Origin: Deltaproteobacteria bacterium
Lineage (GTDB): Bacteria > Desulfobacterota > Desulfobacteria > Desulfobacterales > JAFDDL01
Reading direction: 5' to 3'
Length of the DNA: 5,169 nt
NCBI GenBank assembly: GCA_019310865.1
Contig: JAFDDL010000315.1
Location: 1 to 5,169, forward strand
In this document: piece by piece, positions 1 through 5,169 of the stretch
How positions within the stretch are numbered: position 1 is the stretch's first letter
Layout: every line of letters starts with the position of its first letter
Notes under the pieces: model-generated
Databases searched by the model: none
Told to the model about the DNA's origin: nothing
What the model saw: the letters and a program-made list of their open reading frames with translations, nothing else
Position numbers and translations under genes: made by a program

Positions 1-407
1 TCCTTCGGCGATCCGGTTGTGGTAATAACCAATGCTTTATTAAGCTTCAAAAGACCTATCATTTCCCCCGTCTCTTCGTTTGCCATGTATGCATAACCCA
101 TGGAAAAAACACGATCTATCCAACCCTTCAGAATGGCAGGTATCCCGAACCACCAGAACGGGTGGATAAAAACAACTGCATCCGCGTTGTTCACTCGTTC
201 CTGATGCGACAACACATCATCAGAACTACTCCCTGAGAATAATTTTACAAAATCATCCAGTGACAAACAGGGATCGAAATTCATTTCATACAGGTCTATT
301 ACATCACTTGTATGCCCGGCCTCGGAAAGACCTTCCAAAAAAGCCTCCAAGACGGCATGGTTAAAGGATTCAGGATTAGGATGAGCATAAACAATAAGTA
401 CTTTCAT
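1..407 (-). CDS. NAD(P)H:quinone oxidoreductase-like flavoprotein (flavodoxin-fold, N-terminal part)
   Basis: The first 135 residues are present; the gene leaves the window at base 1, so the C-terminus is missing because of the window edge, not because of a visible mutation. The protein opens with MKVLIVYAHPNPESFN, the first beta strand and phosphate-binding loop (His9, Ser14) of the Flavodoxin_2 (NQO1/MdaB/KefF) family. Around residues 80-107 it carries HPFWWFGIPAILKGWIDRVF followed by a GYAY segment, which matches the family signature FPLxWFGxPAILKGWxDRV near the FMN site. Family members are soluble cytoplasmic FMN or FAD enzymes that pass two electrons from NAD(P)H to quinones or similar acceptors; some are ancillary subunits of Kef potassium channels. 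No kefB/kefC is visible here. The start at 407 is supported by GGAGG (413-417) five bases upstream. It is the last gene seen in a same-strand run, 50 bases after the TIGR04076 gene, so co-transcription is plausible. Family assignment is firm; the physiological substrate is unknown. Confidence 0.9.
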   Translation of the reverse strand, partial: MKVLIVYAHPNPESFNHAVLEAFLEGLSEAGHTSDVIDLYEMNFDPCLSLDDFVKLFSGSSSDDVLSHQERVNNADAVVFIHPFWWFGIPAILKGWIDRVFSMGYAYMANEETGEMIGLLKLNKALVITTTGSPK

Positions 408-412
408 GGTGG

Positions 413-417
413 CCTCC
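413..417 (-). promoter_or_regulatory. Shine-Dalgarno site of the quinone-oxidoreductase-like gene
   Basis: GGAGG on the minus strand lies five bases before the ATG at 407. It fixes the start of this gene, whose coding sequence is incomplete in the window. Confidence 0.8.
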
Positions 418-457
418 AATTTATTAACAAAATCATTAAAATACAGAATCTCCTGCT

Positions 458-736
458 TTAATCTTCCCTTAAGCATCTCAATTCGAATATGACCGGATTG
501 TCTGCATCCGGACAGGCGGCCTGGGCCGTATCAGGATCTGTTCTCCAGGGGAAACTTCCTCCGTAGCGCAATACTCGTAAATCGGCACCAAAAGTGAAAA
601 AAGCACTACAGCATAGTCCCCCTGGTGTTTTGTTTGCCTCTTTCTTGATAATCCATTCGTCCCCAACCTTATGACCCTCTAAACAGGTTCCGGATTGGGA
701 TTTCACTTTAATTGATACATCGCACACGTTTCCCAT
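458..736 (-). CDS. TIGR04076 family small cysteine-rich protein
   Basis: This is a 92-residue protein of unknown function. The order of motifs fits the TIGR04076 family as I know it: an N-terminal strand, then CLEGHKVGDEW (18-28), a PGGLCCSAF block (38-46), an LRYGGSFPW block (56-64) and CPDADNPVIFELR (75-87). Six cysteines (5, 18, 42, 43, 75, 88) and a histidine at 22 in 92 residues make metal binding or thiol redox chemistry possible, but no CxxC pair is present and no function should be assigned. There is no signal peptide or membrane segment, so it is probably cytoplasmic. The start at 736 follows GGAGAAG with usual spacing. It sits 46 bases after the MFS gene and 50 bases before the flavoprotein gene on the same strand, which suggests one transcript. 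Length is normal for the family. A shorter overlapping frame at 478-666 is a shadow of this gene. Confidence 0.85.
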   Translation of the reverse strand: MGNVCDVSIKVKSQSGTCLEGHKVGDEWIIKKEANKTPGGLCCSAFFTFGADLRVLRYGGSFPWRTDPDTAQAACPDADNPVIFELRCLRED

Positions 737-782
737 TATTTCTTCTCCGCTAATTATGTTTTAAGTAGTGATGGTATTTATC

Positions 783-2003
783 TTATAATTTCTGCAATGG
801 AAGCATGCTCACCCTCTTTCTTCCTGTTTCAGTCATAAAAAGGGCAAACACGGTGGAGAGAGCGGTAACGCCTCCTATAAAGAAGAATCCCACCTCGTAT
901 GAACCTGTGACATCAATCAGCTTTCCAACTATAATCGGTCCCAAAAAACCTGACACGCTTTGAGACAGCATTATGATACTCATAGCCGTTGCCGCCAGTT
1001 TTGGTCCCACTTCCTTTAATTCAATCGGAATGGTGAAGAACAAGGGGCCTAGGACACCGCCGCAGGCGCCGGCAAGGCTGAGCATAATAATTAAAGGGAT
1101 ACCGCTCAAGCTCGCCAAGGTTAAGAAACAAAGGCCGGCACCGAGCATGCCGTAAAGTAAAATAGGCTTTCGCCGGCCAATTCTGTCGGAGAACCACCCG
1201 CCAACGGCACCGGATAATACTGCTGCGCCCATAAAGATGGCTGTGAATTCTCCCCCATGGCCGATCCCCCTTCTCTCAAGACTGATGGGGAGAAATACTA
1301 TTAACGCTATAAAACCAAACCCCGCAATGCAAGCCATGGCGCTCAGCAGTTTTATGTCTCTTACCTTTAATACCTTTTTAAAATTATCAAGCAAAAGCGG
1401 CTTTTTTCCCGGATGGGGCGACGTGTCCTTCAGCACCGGATCTCTGTATAAAAGGATCCACAGGATACCGACAATGAAAAAAGAGGCGCCCAGCCACAGC
1501 ATCACTGCCCGCCACCCACCAAGTGCAGGAGACAGCAAACTGGCAGCTATTGCTGTGACACCTGCACCGGCCAGAGCCATGAAACCCATATGAATGCCGT
1601 TGACAAAACCAAGCTTGTCCGATGGAAACCACTGCCCCAGTATTTTCGGCATACTGGGAAACATGAAATTGAACCCAAGGCCGATACCGAGATAACAGGC
1701 GACGAGTTCAAAATGTGTGTCAGCTACCGACCGGAGCCCTCCGGCCGTCGCTGCTATCAGAATGCTGATCCCCACCACCCATCTGCATCCGATCCAGTCA
1801 CTGAGAATGCCGCCAATGGGCGAAAAAATGGCCGTAAGCATGGCTACGCCCATGATAGTTCCCATCTGGGTTGAGGTTAATGGTATGTCTACGATGATTT
1901 CAGTGAAAAGTGGGGGGAAAACCGATATGGCAAACTGGTTGAACATTTGTACTAATAATACAAAAGCCAATACCAGCCACATTATTCTATGGTTAAACAT
2001 CAT
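783..2003 (-). CDS. MFS transporter, 12 transmembrane segments
   Basis: A complete 406-residue major facilitator superfamily protein of the inner membrane. Hydrophobic stretches lie near residues 8-29, 46-66, 75-92, 98-118, 134-157 and 165-186, then a polar central loop (187-216), then six more near 217-240, 252-270, 279-298, 302-325, 340-360 and 370-393. The superfamily loop motif appears twice, as expected from the duplicated fold: GGILSDWIGCR (64-74) between helices 2 and 3, and GGWFSDRIGRR (268-278) between helices 8 and 9. The ending helices carry GPIIVGKLIDVTGSY (355-369), also typical. The general look recalls the cyanate-permease and NarK-like MFS groups, but the substrate and the direction of transport cannot be read from the sequence. 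Two ATG codons stand in tandem (2003 and 2000); AGGGA at 2009-2013 lies five bases from the first and eight from the second, so the protein may begin one residue later. It lies between a TonB-dependent receptor and a small TIGR04076 gene on the same strand, which suggests the inner-membrane step for a compound taken up by that receptor. Confidence 0.93.
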   Translation of the reverse strand: MMFNHRIMWLVLAFVLLVQMFNQFAISVFPPLFTEIIVDIPLTSTQMGTIMGVAMLTAIFSPIGGILSDWIGCRWVVGISILIAATAGGLRSVADTHFELVACYLGIGLGFNFMFPSMPKILGQWFPSDKLGFVNGIHMGFMALAGAGVTAIAASLLSPALGGWRAVMLWLGASFFIVGILWILLYRDPVLKDTSPHPGKKPLLLDNFKKVLKVRDIKLLSAMACIAGFGFIALIVFLPISLERRGIGHGGEFTAIFMGAAVLSGAVGGWFSDRIGRRKPILLYGMLGAGLCFLTLASLSGIPLIIMLSLAGACGGVLGPLFFTIPIELKEVGPKLAATAMSIIMLSQSVSGFLGPIIVGKLIDVTGSYEVGFFFIGGVTALSTVFALFMTETGRKRVSMLPLQKL

Positions 2004-2064
2004 ATTTTTCCCTAGGTTCGTGGCGCATGAAGCAACCGCGTAACAGTGATTTTTATAAGGGAAA

Positions 2065-2087
2065 TGCCTGACTCATGGAGCAAGGCA
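2065..2087 (-). terminator. Weak hairpin after the TonB-dependent receptor gene
   Basis: TGCCT (2065-2069) and AGGCA (2083-2087) can pair, with an inner CTC/GAG pairing (2072-2074 with 2078-2080) around a three-base loop and two mismatches between the stems. On the minus strand only three T residues follow before a C run, so this is at best a poor or partial terminator. It could slow transcription between the receptor gene and the MFS gene, or mean nothing. Confidence 0.25.
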
Positions 2088-2103
2088 ATCTCCACATTAT
2101 GGA

Positions 2104-4263
2104 TTAATAATTATATACCAGGCGCACTCCATATGTGGCTGGATAAGCAACCTCGCCGGTCCGCCATCCTTGAATAGCTATATTAATAGTCTGATAATAC
2201 TCTTCATCGGCCAGGTTCTTGCCGTAAGCTTCCAGACTCCAATGCCCATCAGCTGTCTCATATCGAGCAAAGGCTTTAAACAGCCAGAAGGAATCTTGAG
2301 AAAAAAGATCGACGTTGAAAGCGTTGAAATAAACATCACCCTTGTAGTTCGCATCACCGCGCAGCGTAATAAAGCCAGAATTTCCCAGGTCAAACACGTA
2401 TTGGGCGCCTATGTTAAGGTTTAATTCCGGAACATAGGGCATCCGGTTACCGGACAGGTCAACGGGGTGAAGAAAAGGAAATACACCTTCCATGTTCACG
2501 TACTCGTCATATTCTGCATTGACATATCCACCGTTAAAATTCAGAGTCAGAGCCGGACTAAGCAGGGCTATCACTTCAATTTCAACCCCTTGAATGACGG
2601 CTTTCGCTGCATTGTTCTGAAACATAAGATTATCTACAACACTATAAAGCTGCATATCTTCGTATTTGCTGTAAAAGGCTGCTGCATTGATGCGCAAGCG
2701 TTTATCGAGCCAGGTGGTTTTGCCACCGATCTCGTAGCTCCAGTTGATCTCCGGTTCAAGATATTGCGAAGAAGGCGGCCTATTTTGGGAAGCGAAGTTA
2801 CCAGGGCGAAATCCTTTGGAAAGGGATCCATAGATCATGGCTTCATTGTTTATCTTATACTCTGCCACCAATTTTGGCGACACATCGCTCCAATCATCAC
2901 TAACGTCCAATTGGCTAAAATAATATAGAACTGGGATTTCCACAGGGTGCGAAAATGCTTCTTTTTCCTCATAACTGTAGCGAAGCCCTGCGCCCATGGT
3001 GAATTTATCCGTTACCTTGTAATCCAGGTTCGTATAAATTGCATAGCTGTCAGTGGTACTTTCCTGGGGAAAACCCATATACAACATCGGTATTATTTCA
3101 CCTGTCCACCAATTAAATAAATTGTACTTCCAACTTTGATTGAATTCAGAATCTTTCATGTGATAGTAAAACAGACCGACATTCCAATTCAGGCGATCCC
3201 AGGAAGCATTGAACTGAAGTTCCTGAGAAAATGTTTCGATATCGACATCTGAATCGATCACATCGACCGGCACGGCAATTTCATCACTTACCATCGTCTC
3301 ATCAAGTTTTCGATATGCTGTAATTGATGAAAGTGTCATATTTCCCAGGTTGACCTTGAGATGCCCGGAAACCCCCGAGTGAACTCGGTCTCTGATTCTT
3401 ACGAAATCTAAATTAGTATCAACTTCATAAAATCCGAGTTGTACAAAACTGTCCAAATTTTTCCCCCCGATGGTGTTGAGTTCGTCCTTCATATAATCGG
3501 CCCGCAATGTGAAATCAATTGTGTCGCTTATCTTGAAATCCAGGACTCCTCGACCGCCGATAAGGTTGCTGTCATCTATTTTTGCTCCTGCTACCACGTC
3601 ATACTGGGTACCCCACTTTCCAGCAGTGACCGTTAGCCGGCCATTAATTTTGTCAGCGACAAGGGGACCGGCAATAGAGGCATCAAAACGCACTTTATCG
3701 AAATTGTCCGCTTCCAGCGAAGCGGTAAAGGCAAGCTCATCTGTAGGCTTTCGGGTGATGATGTTAATAGCGCCTCCGGTGGCATTCCGGCCATACATGG
3801 TACCCTGGGGGCCTCGCAGAATCTCGATACGTTCCACATCCACAAAGTCAGTAGACGCCGCTAGCCCGCGCTCAAGGGGAACCCCATCTAAGTAGAAGCC
3901 CACATTTGGCTCCTGTATAAAAAAAACTCCCTGGCTACCGATACCTCGTATATACACAGTCGTGTCCCCGCCCACCGCCCACACCTGTGTGTTGGGAGAT
4001 AGCTCGGAGAGGTCAAAGAGGTTGAAGGCACTCTTAACCTTGAGCTCCTCAGTGTCGATCGCAGTGATGGCAATAGGGGTTTCCTGAAGCTTGGTCTCAC
4101 CAGTTTTTGTGGCGGTGACCACCGTCTCTTCCAAAACATAATCCTCACTATCCTCACTCGCAAATGTAATTGAACTGATCCCTAAAAGAAATATGACCAG
4201 GATAGATACAAGGCCATATAACCATTTTTTGTTTGAAAAAGTTAATTTTATTGTATTCATCAT
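2104..4263 (-). CDS. TonB-dependent outer-membrane receptor
   Basis: A complete receptor of 719 residues (718 if the second Met is used), a normal length for the family. It starts with a Sec signal peptide: a basic stretch (Lys12-Lys13), a hydrophobic core at about 14-30 and a likely cleavage after Ala35 (TFA|SED). A TonB-box-like ETVVTATK follows at 46-53. The plug domain spans about 60-172 and has the classic blocks VYIRGIGSQG (103-112), FYLDGVPLERG (123-133), then IEILRGPQGTMYGRNATGGA (146-165) and INIITRKP. The rest is the 22-stranded beta barrel with alternating polar and aromatic strands, ending in YGVRLVYNY with the terminal aromatic residue expected for insertion into the outer membrane. 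The GPQGTMYGRNATGGAINI form of the plug is the type abundant in sphingomonads and marine gammaproteobacteria, where many members import organic nutrients rather than siderophores; here the ligand is unknown. TonB, ExbB and ExbD are not encoded in the window and must come from elsewhere. Neighbours are a creatininase-family gene upstream and an MFS gene downstream, all on the same strand. Confidence 0.96.
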   Translation of the reverse strand: MMNTIKLTFSNKKWLYGLVSILVIFLLGISSITFASEDSEDYVLEETVVTATKTGETKLQETPIAITAIDTEELKVKSAFNLFDLSELSPNTQVWAVGGDTTVYIRGIGSQGVFFIQEPNVGFYLDGVPLERGLAASTDFVDVERIEILRGPQGTMYGRNATGGAINIITRKPTDELAFTASLEADNFDKVRFDASIAGPLVADKINGRLTVTAGKWGTQYDVVAGAKIDDSNLIGGRGVLDFKISDTIDFTLRADYMKDELNTIGGKNLDSFVQLGFYEVDTNLDFVRIRDRVHSGVSGHLKVNLGNMTLSSITAYRKLDETMVSDEIAVPVDVIDSDVDIETFSQELQFNASWDRLNWNVGLFYYHMKDSEFNQSWKYNLFNWWTGEIIPMLYMGFPQESTTDSYAIYTNLDYKVTDKFTMGAGLRYSYEEKEAFSHPVEIPVLYYFSQLDVSDDWSDVSPKLVAEYKINNEAMIYGSLSKGFRPGNFASQNRPPSSQYLEPEINWSYEIGGKTTWLDKRLRINAAAFYSKYEDMQLYSVVDNLMFQNNAAKAVIQGVEIEVIALLSPALTLNFNGGYVNAEYDEYVNMEGVFPFLHPVDLSGNRMPYVPELNLNIGAQYVFDLGNSGFITLRGDANYKGDVYFNAFNVDLFSQDSFWLFKAFARYETADGHWSLEAYGKNLADEEYYQTINIAIQGWRTGEVAYPATYGVRLVYNY

Positions 4264-4267
4264 TCAT

Positions 4268-4273
4268 TCCTTT
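4268..4273 (-). promoter_or_regulatory. Shine-Dalgarno site of the receptor gene; favours the second ATG
   Basis: AAAGGA lies four bases before the ATG at 4263 but seven before the tandem ATG at 4260. The usual spacing favours the second, so the protein probably begins MNTIK. A third, out-of-frame ATG (4265-4267) overlaps this site. Confidence 0.6.
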
Positions 4274-4278
4274 CTAGA

Positions 4279-4313
4279 GTTAATTATACTGGTTTAAATT
4301 TAAACTAATTAAC
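4279..4313. repeat. Palindrome in the receptor promoter region, possible operator
   Basis: GTTTAAATTTAAAC at 4292-4305 is a perfect 14-base palindrome. It is flanked by an 8-base inverted pair, GTTAATTA (4279-4286) and TAATTAAC (4306-4313), whose centre is 2.5 bases off the inner one. The inner palindrome sits in the spacer between the candidate -35 and -10, the place where a repressor dimer would block polymerase or a MerR-type activator would bind. No known operator consensus was recognised; in particular it does not resemble a Fur box. Confidence 0.45.
4283..4312 (-). promoter_or_regulatory. Candidate sigma-70 promoter of the receptor gene
   Basis: On the minus strand a perfect TATAAT (4283-4288) lies about 20 bases before the receptor start. 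The best upstream partner is a weak TTAATT (4307-4312) at 18-base spacing, matching only three positions of TTGACA. Transcription would begin near 4276 and give a very short leader containing just the ribosome site. A weak -35 beside a perfect -10 fits an activated or repressed promoter, but the region is so AT-rich that chance is a real alternative. Confidence 0.4.
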
Positions 4314-4373
4314 CACAGTACACGAAATAAATTAATCTGTTACACAAGGCATTTCGCCGGCATTCATACCCCC

Positions 4374-5099
4374 CTACACATCCTTTCGGCCTACAATAAC
4401 CTCTTCAGTCCAACCCCACCCGTCATCCCGTTTACCGTCACGAAAGTCTCTACAAACTTTCACCAGGTCATTTGCTGCTGTTTTGATCAACTGTTCACCC
4501 ATTTCCCGGGTTCCATTGGAAGGATCACCAAAAACACCTTCCGTCCAATATAAAGATTCTTTGTCAACCAATTCTGGTTGGAGGTACAATTGCGCTGATG
4601 TTTCAATTATACCAGCATGTTCGGCGGTAACCTTAGGCACAACTTTAGGGATTGAAGGAAGTTGAAAGTACATTACAATCAGGCAAGGGGGACAGTGCGA
4701 TTCATAGGCCAACTTCATGCGCATTGCAGCGAGGGGACCGAAATTACCGCCATGACTATTAAGAAATAGCACTTTCTTAAATCCATGTGTGTAAACGCTT
4801 TCGGCAACCTGGGTCAGTACGTCAACGAGGGTGTTGTTTTTCAATGTGATTGCACCGTGGCGTGTCATATGCATAGGCGAATACCCTGTCCAAATGGATG
4901 GTAAAACCAGAATCGGAAAATCGTCTGCAGCCTCTGCCGCGCGTTTTGCAATCGAAAAACCGATATTGGAATCGGTATTTACCGGCAAATGAACTCCGTG
5001 CTGCTCGGTGGAGCCTGTCGGTATAATGACGACCGCATTATCCGCTACCGCCTGATCAAATTCAGGCCGTCTCAATTCTTCCCATAATACCTTTTTCAT
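4374..5099 (-). CDS. Creatininase family protein (metal-dependent amidohydrolase)
   Basis: A complete 241-residue cytoplasmic protein, usual length for the creatininase / creatinine amidohydrolase family (PF02633). The diagnostic blocks are all there: IPTGSTEQHGVHLPVNTD (26-43), the MTRHGAITL stretch (78-86), LFLNSHGGN (111-119) and AEHAGIIETS (159-168). By motif alignment Glu32, His34, Asp43 and His116 correspond to the metal ligands Glu34, His36, Asp45 and His120 of Pseudomonas creatininase, and His161 to its catalytic His178. The creatininase ligand Glu122 is replaced by Gly118 in the HGGN motif, as in most family members that are not true creatininases, so creatinine is unlikely to be the substrate. 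Known relatives hydrolyse amide, formamide or lactam bonds (for example the archaeal formamide hydrolase ArfB) or process peptides (MftE). The start at 5099 is supported by AAAGGGGG (5108-5115) eight bases upstream. It precedes the receptor gene by 110 bases on the same strand. Family assignment is firm, substrate unknown. Confidence 0.93.
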   Translation of the reverse strand: MKKVLWEELRRPEFDQAVADNAVVIIPTGSTEQHGVHLPVNTDSNIGFSIAKRAAEAADDFPILVLPSIWTGYSPMHMTRHGAITLKNNTLVDVLTQVAESVYTHGFKKVLFLNSHGGNFGPLAAMRMKLAYESHCPPCLIVMYFQLPSIPKVVPKVTAEHAGIIETSAQLYLQPELVDKESLYWTEGVFGDPSNGTREMGEQLIKTAANDLVKVCRDFRDGKRDDGWGWTEEVIVGRKDV

Positions 5100-5107
5100 A
5101 AATCATA

Positions 5108-5115
5108 CCCCCTTT
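5108..5115 (-). promoter_or_regulatory. Shine-Dalgarno site of the creatininase-family gene
   Basis: AAAGGGGG on the minus strand ends eight bases before the ATG at 5099. An ATG between them (5104-5106) is in another frame and does not give the family protein, so the start at 5099 is preferred. Confidence 0.65.
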
Positions 5116-5149
5116 CATTTTTCCGGCGGTTAAATACACCACGGTTGTC

Positions 5150-5169
5150 ATTCCCGCGAAGGCGGGAAT
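5150..5169. repeat. dRS3-like inverted repeat (ATTCCC-N8-GGGAAT)
   Basis: ATTCCCGC (5150-5157) and GCGGGAAT (5162-5169) are perfect inverted arms around GAAG. The 20 bases fit exactly the ATTCCC-N8-GGGAAT core called dRS3 in Neisseria, and the longer form TTGTCATTCCCGCGAA..., beginning here at 5145, is a very common dispersed intergenic repeat in many proteobacterial genomes. The element reaches the window edge, so it may continue or be part of a larger array. It lies about 50 bases upstream of the creatininase-family start and marks an intergenic region; it could also form a hairpin in RNA. Confidence 0.7.

Noticed and set aside
408..782. Riboswitch or structured RNA in the short gaps around the TIGR04076 gene
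   Set aside because: The gaps are 46 and 50 bases, AT-rich, and contain only ribosome sites; there is no stable stem or known aptamer core.
973..2043. Several plus-strand open frames of 60-118 codons opposite the MFS gene
   Set aside because: They lie antisense to a clear 12-helix transporter, show no recognisable family or domain, and overlap each other; they are shadows.
2004..2103. A promoter for the MFS gene in the gap after the receptor gene
   Set aside because: TATA-like bases exist but no -35 hexamer sits at acceptable spacing; transcription from upstream is at least as likely.
2170..3895. Plus-strand and out-of-frame minus-strand open frames within the receptor gene, up to 153 codons
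   Set aside because: The receptor reading frame is intact with all family motifs; the shadow products are low in recognisable structure and have no convincing ribosome sites.
4279..4320. Resemblance of the AT-rich palindrome region to the end of a Neisseria Correia repeat
   Set aside because: Only a short TTTAAATTTAAACC-like stretch is similar from memory; there is no second terminal repeat and no element of the right length, and the genes do not look neisserial.
4374..5099. Calling the hydrolase a true creatininase
   Set aside because: The HYEN motif that supplies the second glutamate ligand in creatininase is HGGN here, and no creatine-pathway gene is nearby.

Overview
The window holds five genes, all read from the minus strand, packed with gaps of 46 to 110 bases; almost all of it is coding. 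It looks like a Gram-negative bacterium: there is a TonB-dependent outer-membrane receptor with a signal peptide, and the Shine-Dalgarno sites are good. The moderate G+C, a TIGR04076-type small protein and a dispersed ATTCCC-N8-GGGAAT repeat would fit a proteobacterium or a Desulfobacterota-like (former Deltaproteobacteria) genome. That placement is an inference from general gene flavour and was not tested.

In the direction of transcription (high to low coordinates) the layout is as follows. At 5150-5169, the edge of the window, lies an inverted repeat with the dRS3-like core. At 4374-5099 is a creatininase-family metal-dependent amidohydrolase. The gap 4264-4373 is AT-rich and carries a perfect -10 hexamer and a 14-bp perfect palindrome. 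At 2104-4263 is a TonB-dependent receptor of about 719 residues. The gap 2004-2103 has a weak hairpin. At 783-2003 is a 12-helix MFS transporter, at 458-736 a cysteine-rich TIGR04076-family small protein, and at 1-407 the N-terminal 135 residues of a flavodoxin-fold NAD(P)H:quinone oxidoreductase-like protein that runs off the window.

Taken together, the gene set reads as an uptake-and-processing cassette for a small organic molecule. The receptor would bring it across the outer membrane, the MFS protein across (or out of) the inner membrane, and the creatininase-like enzyme would hydrolyse an amide or lactam bond. The flavoprotein, perhaps with the TIGR04076 protein, would provide a redox step. 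This joint role is inferred from gene order and family only; no gene identifies the substrate. No RNA gene, CRISPR array, transposase or broken gene is visible.
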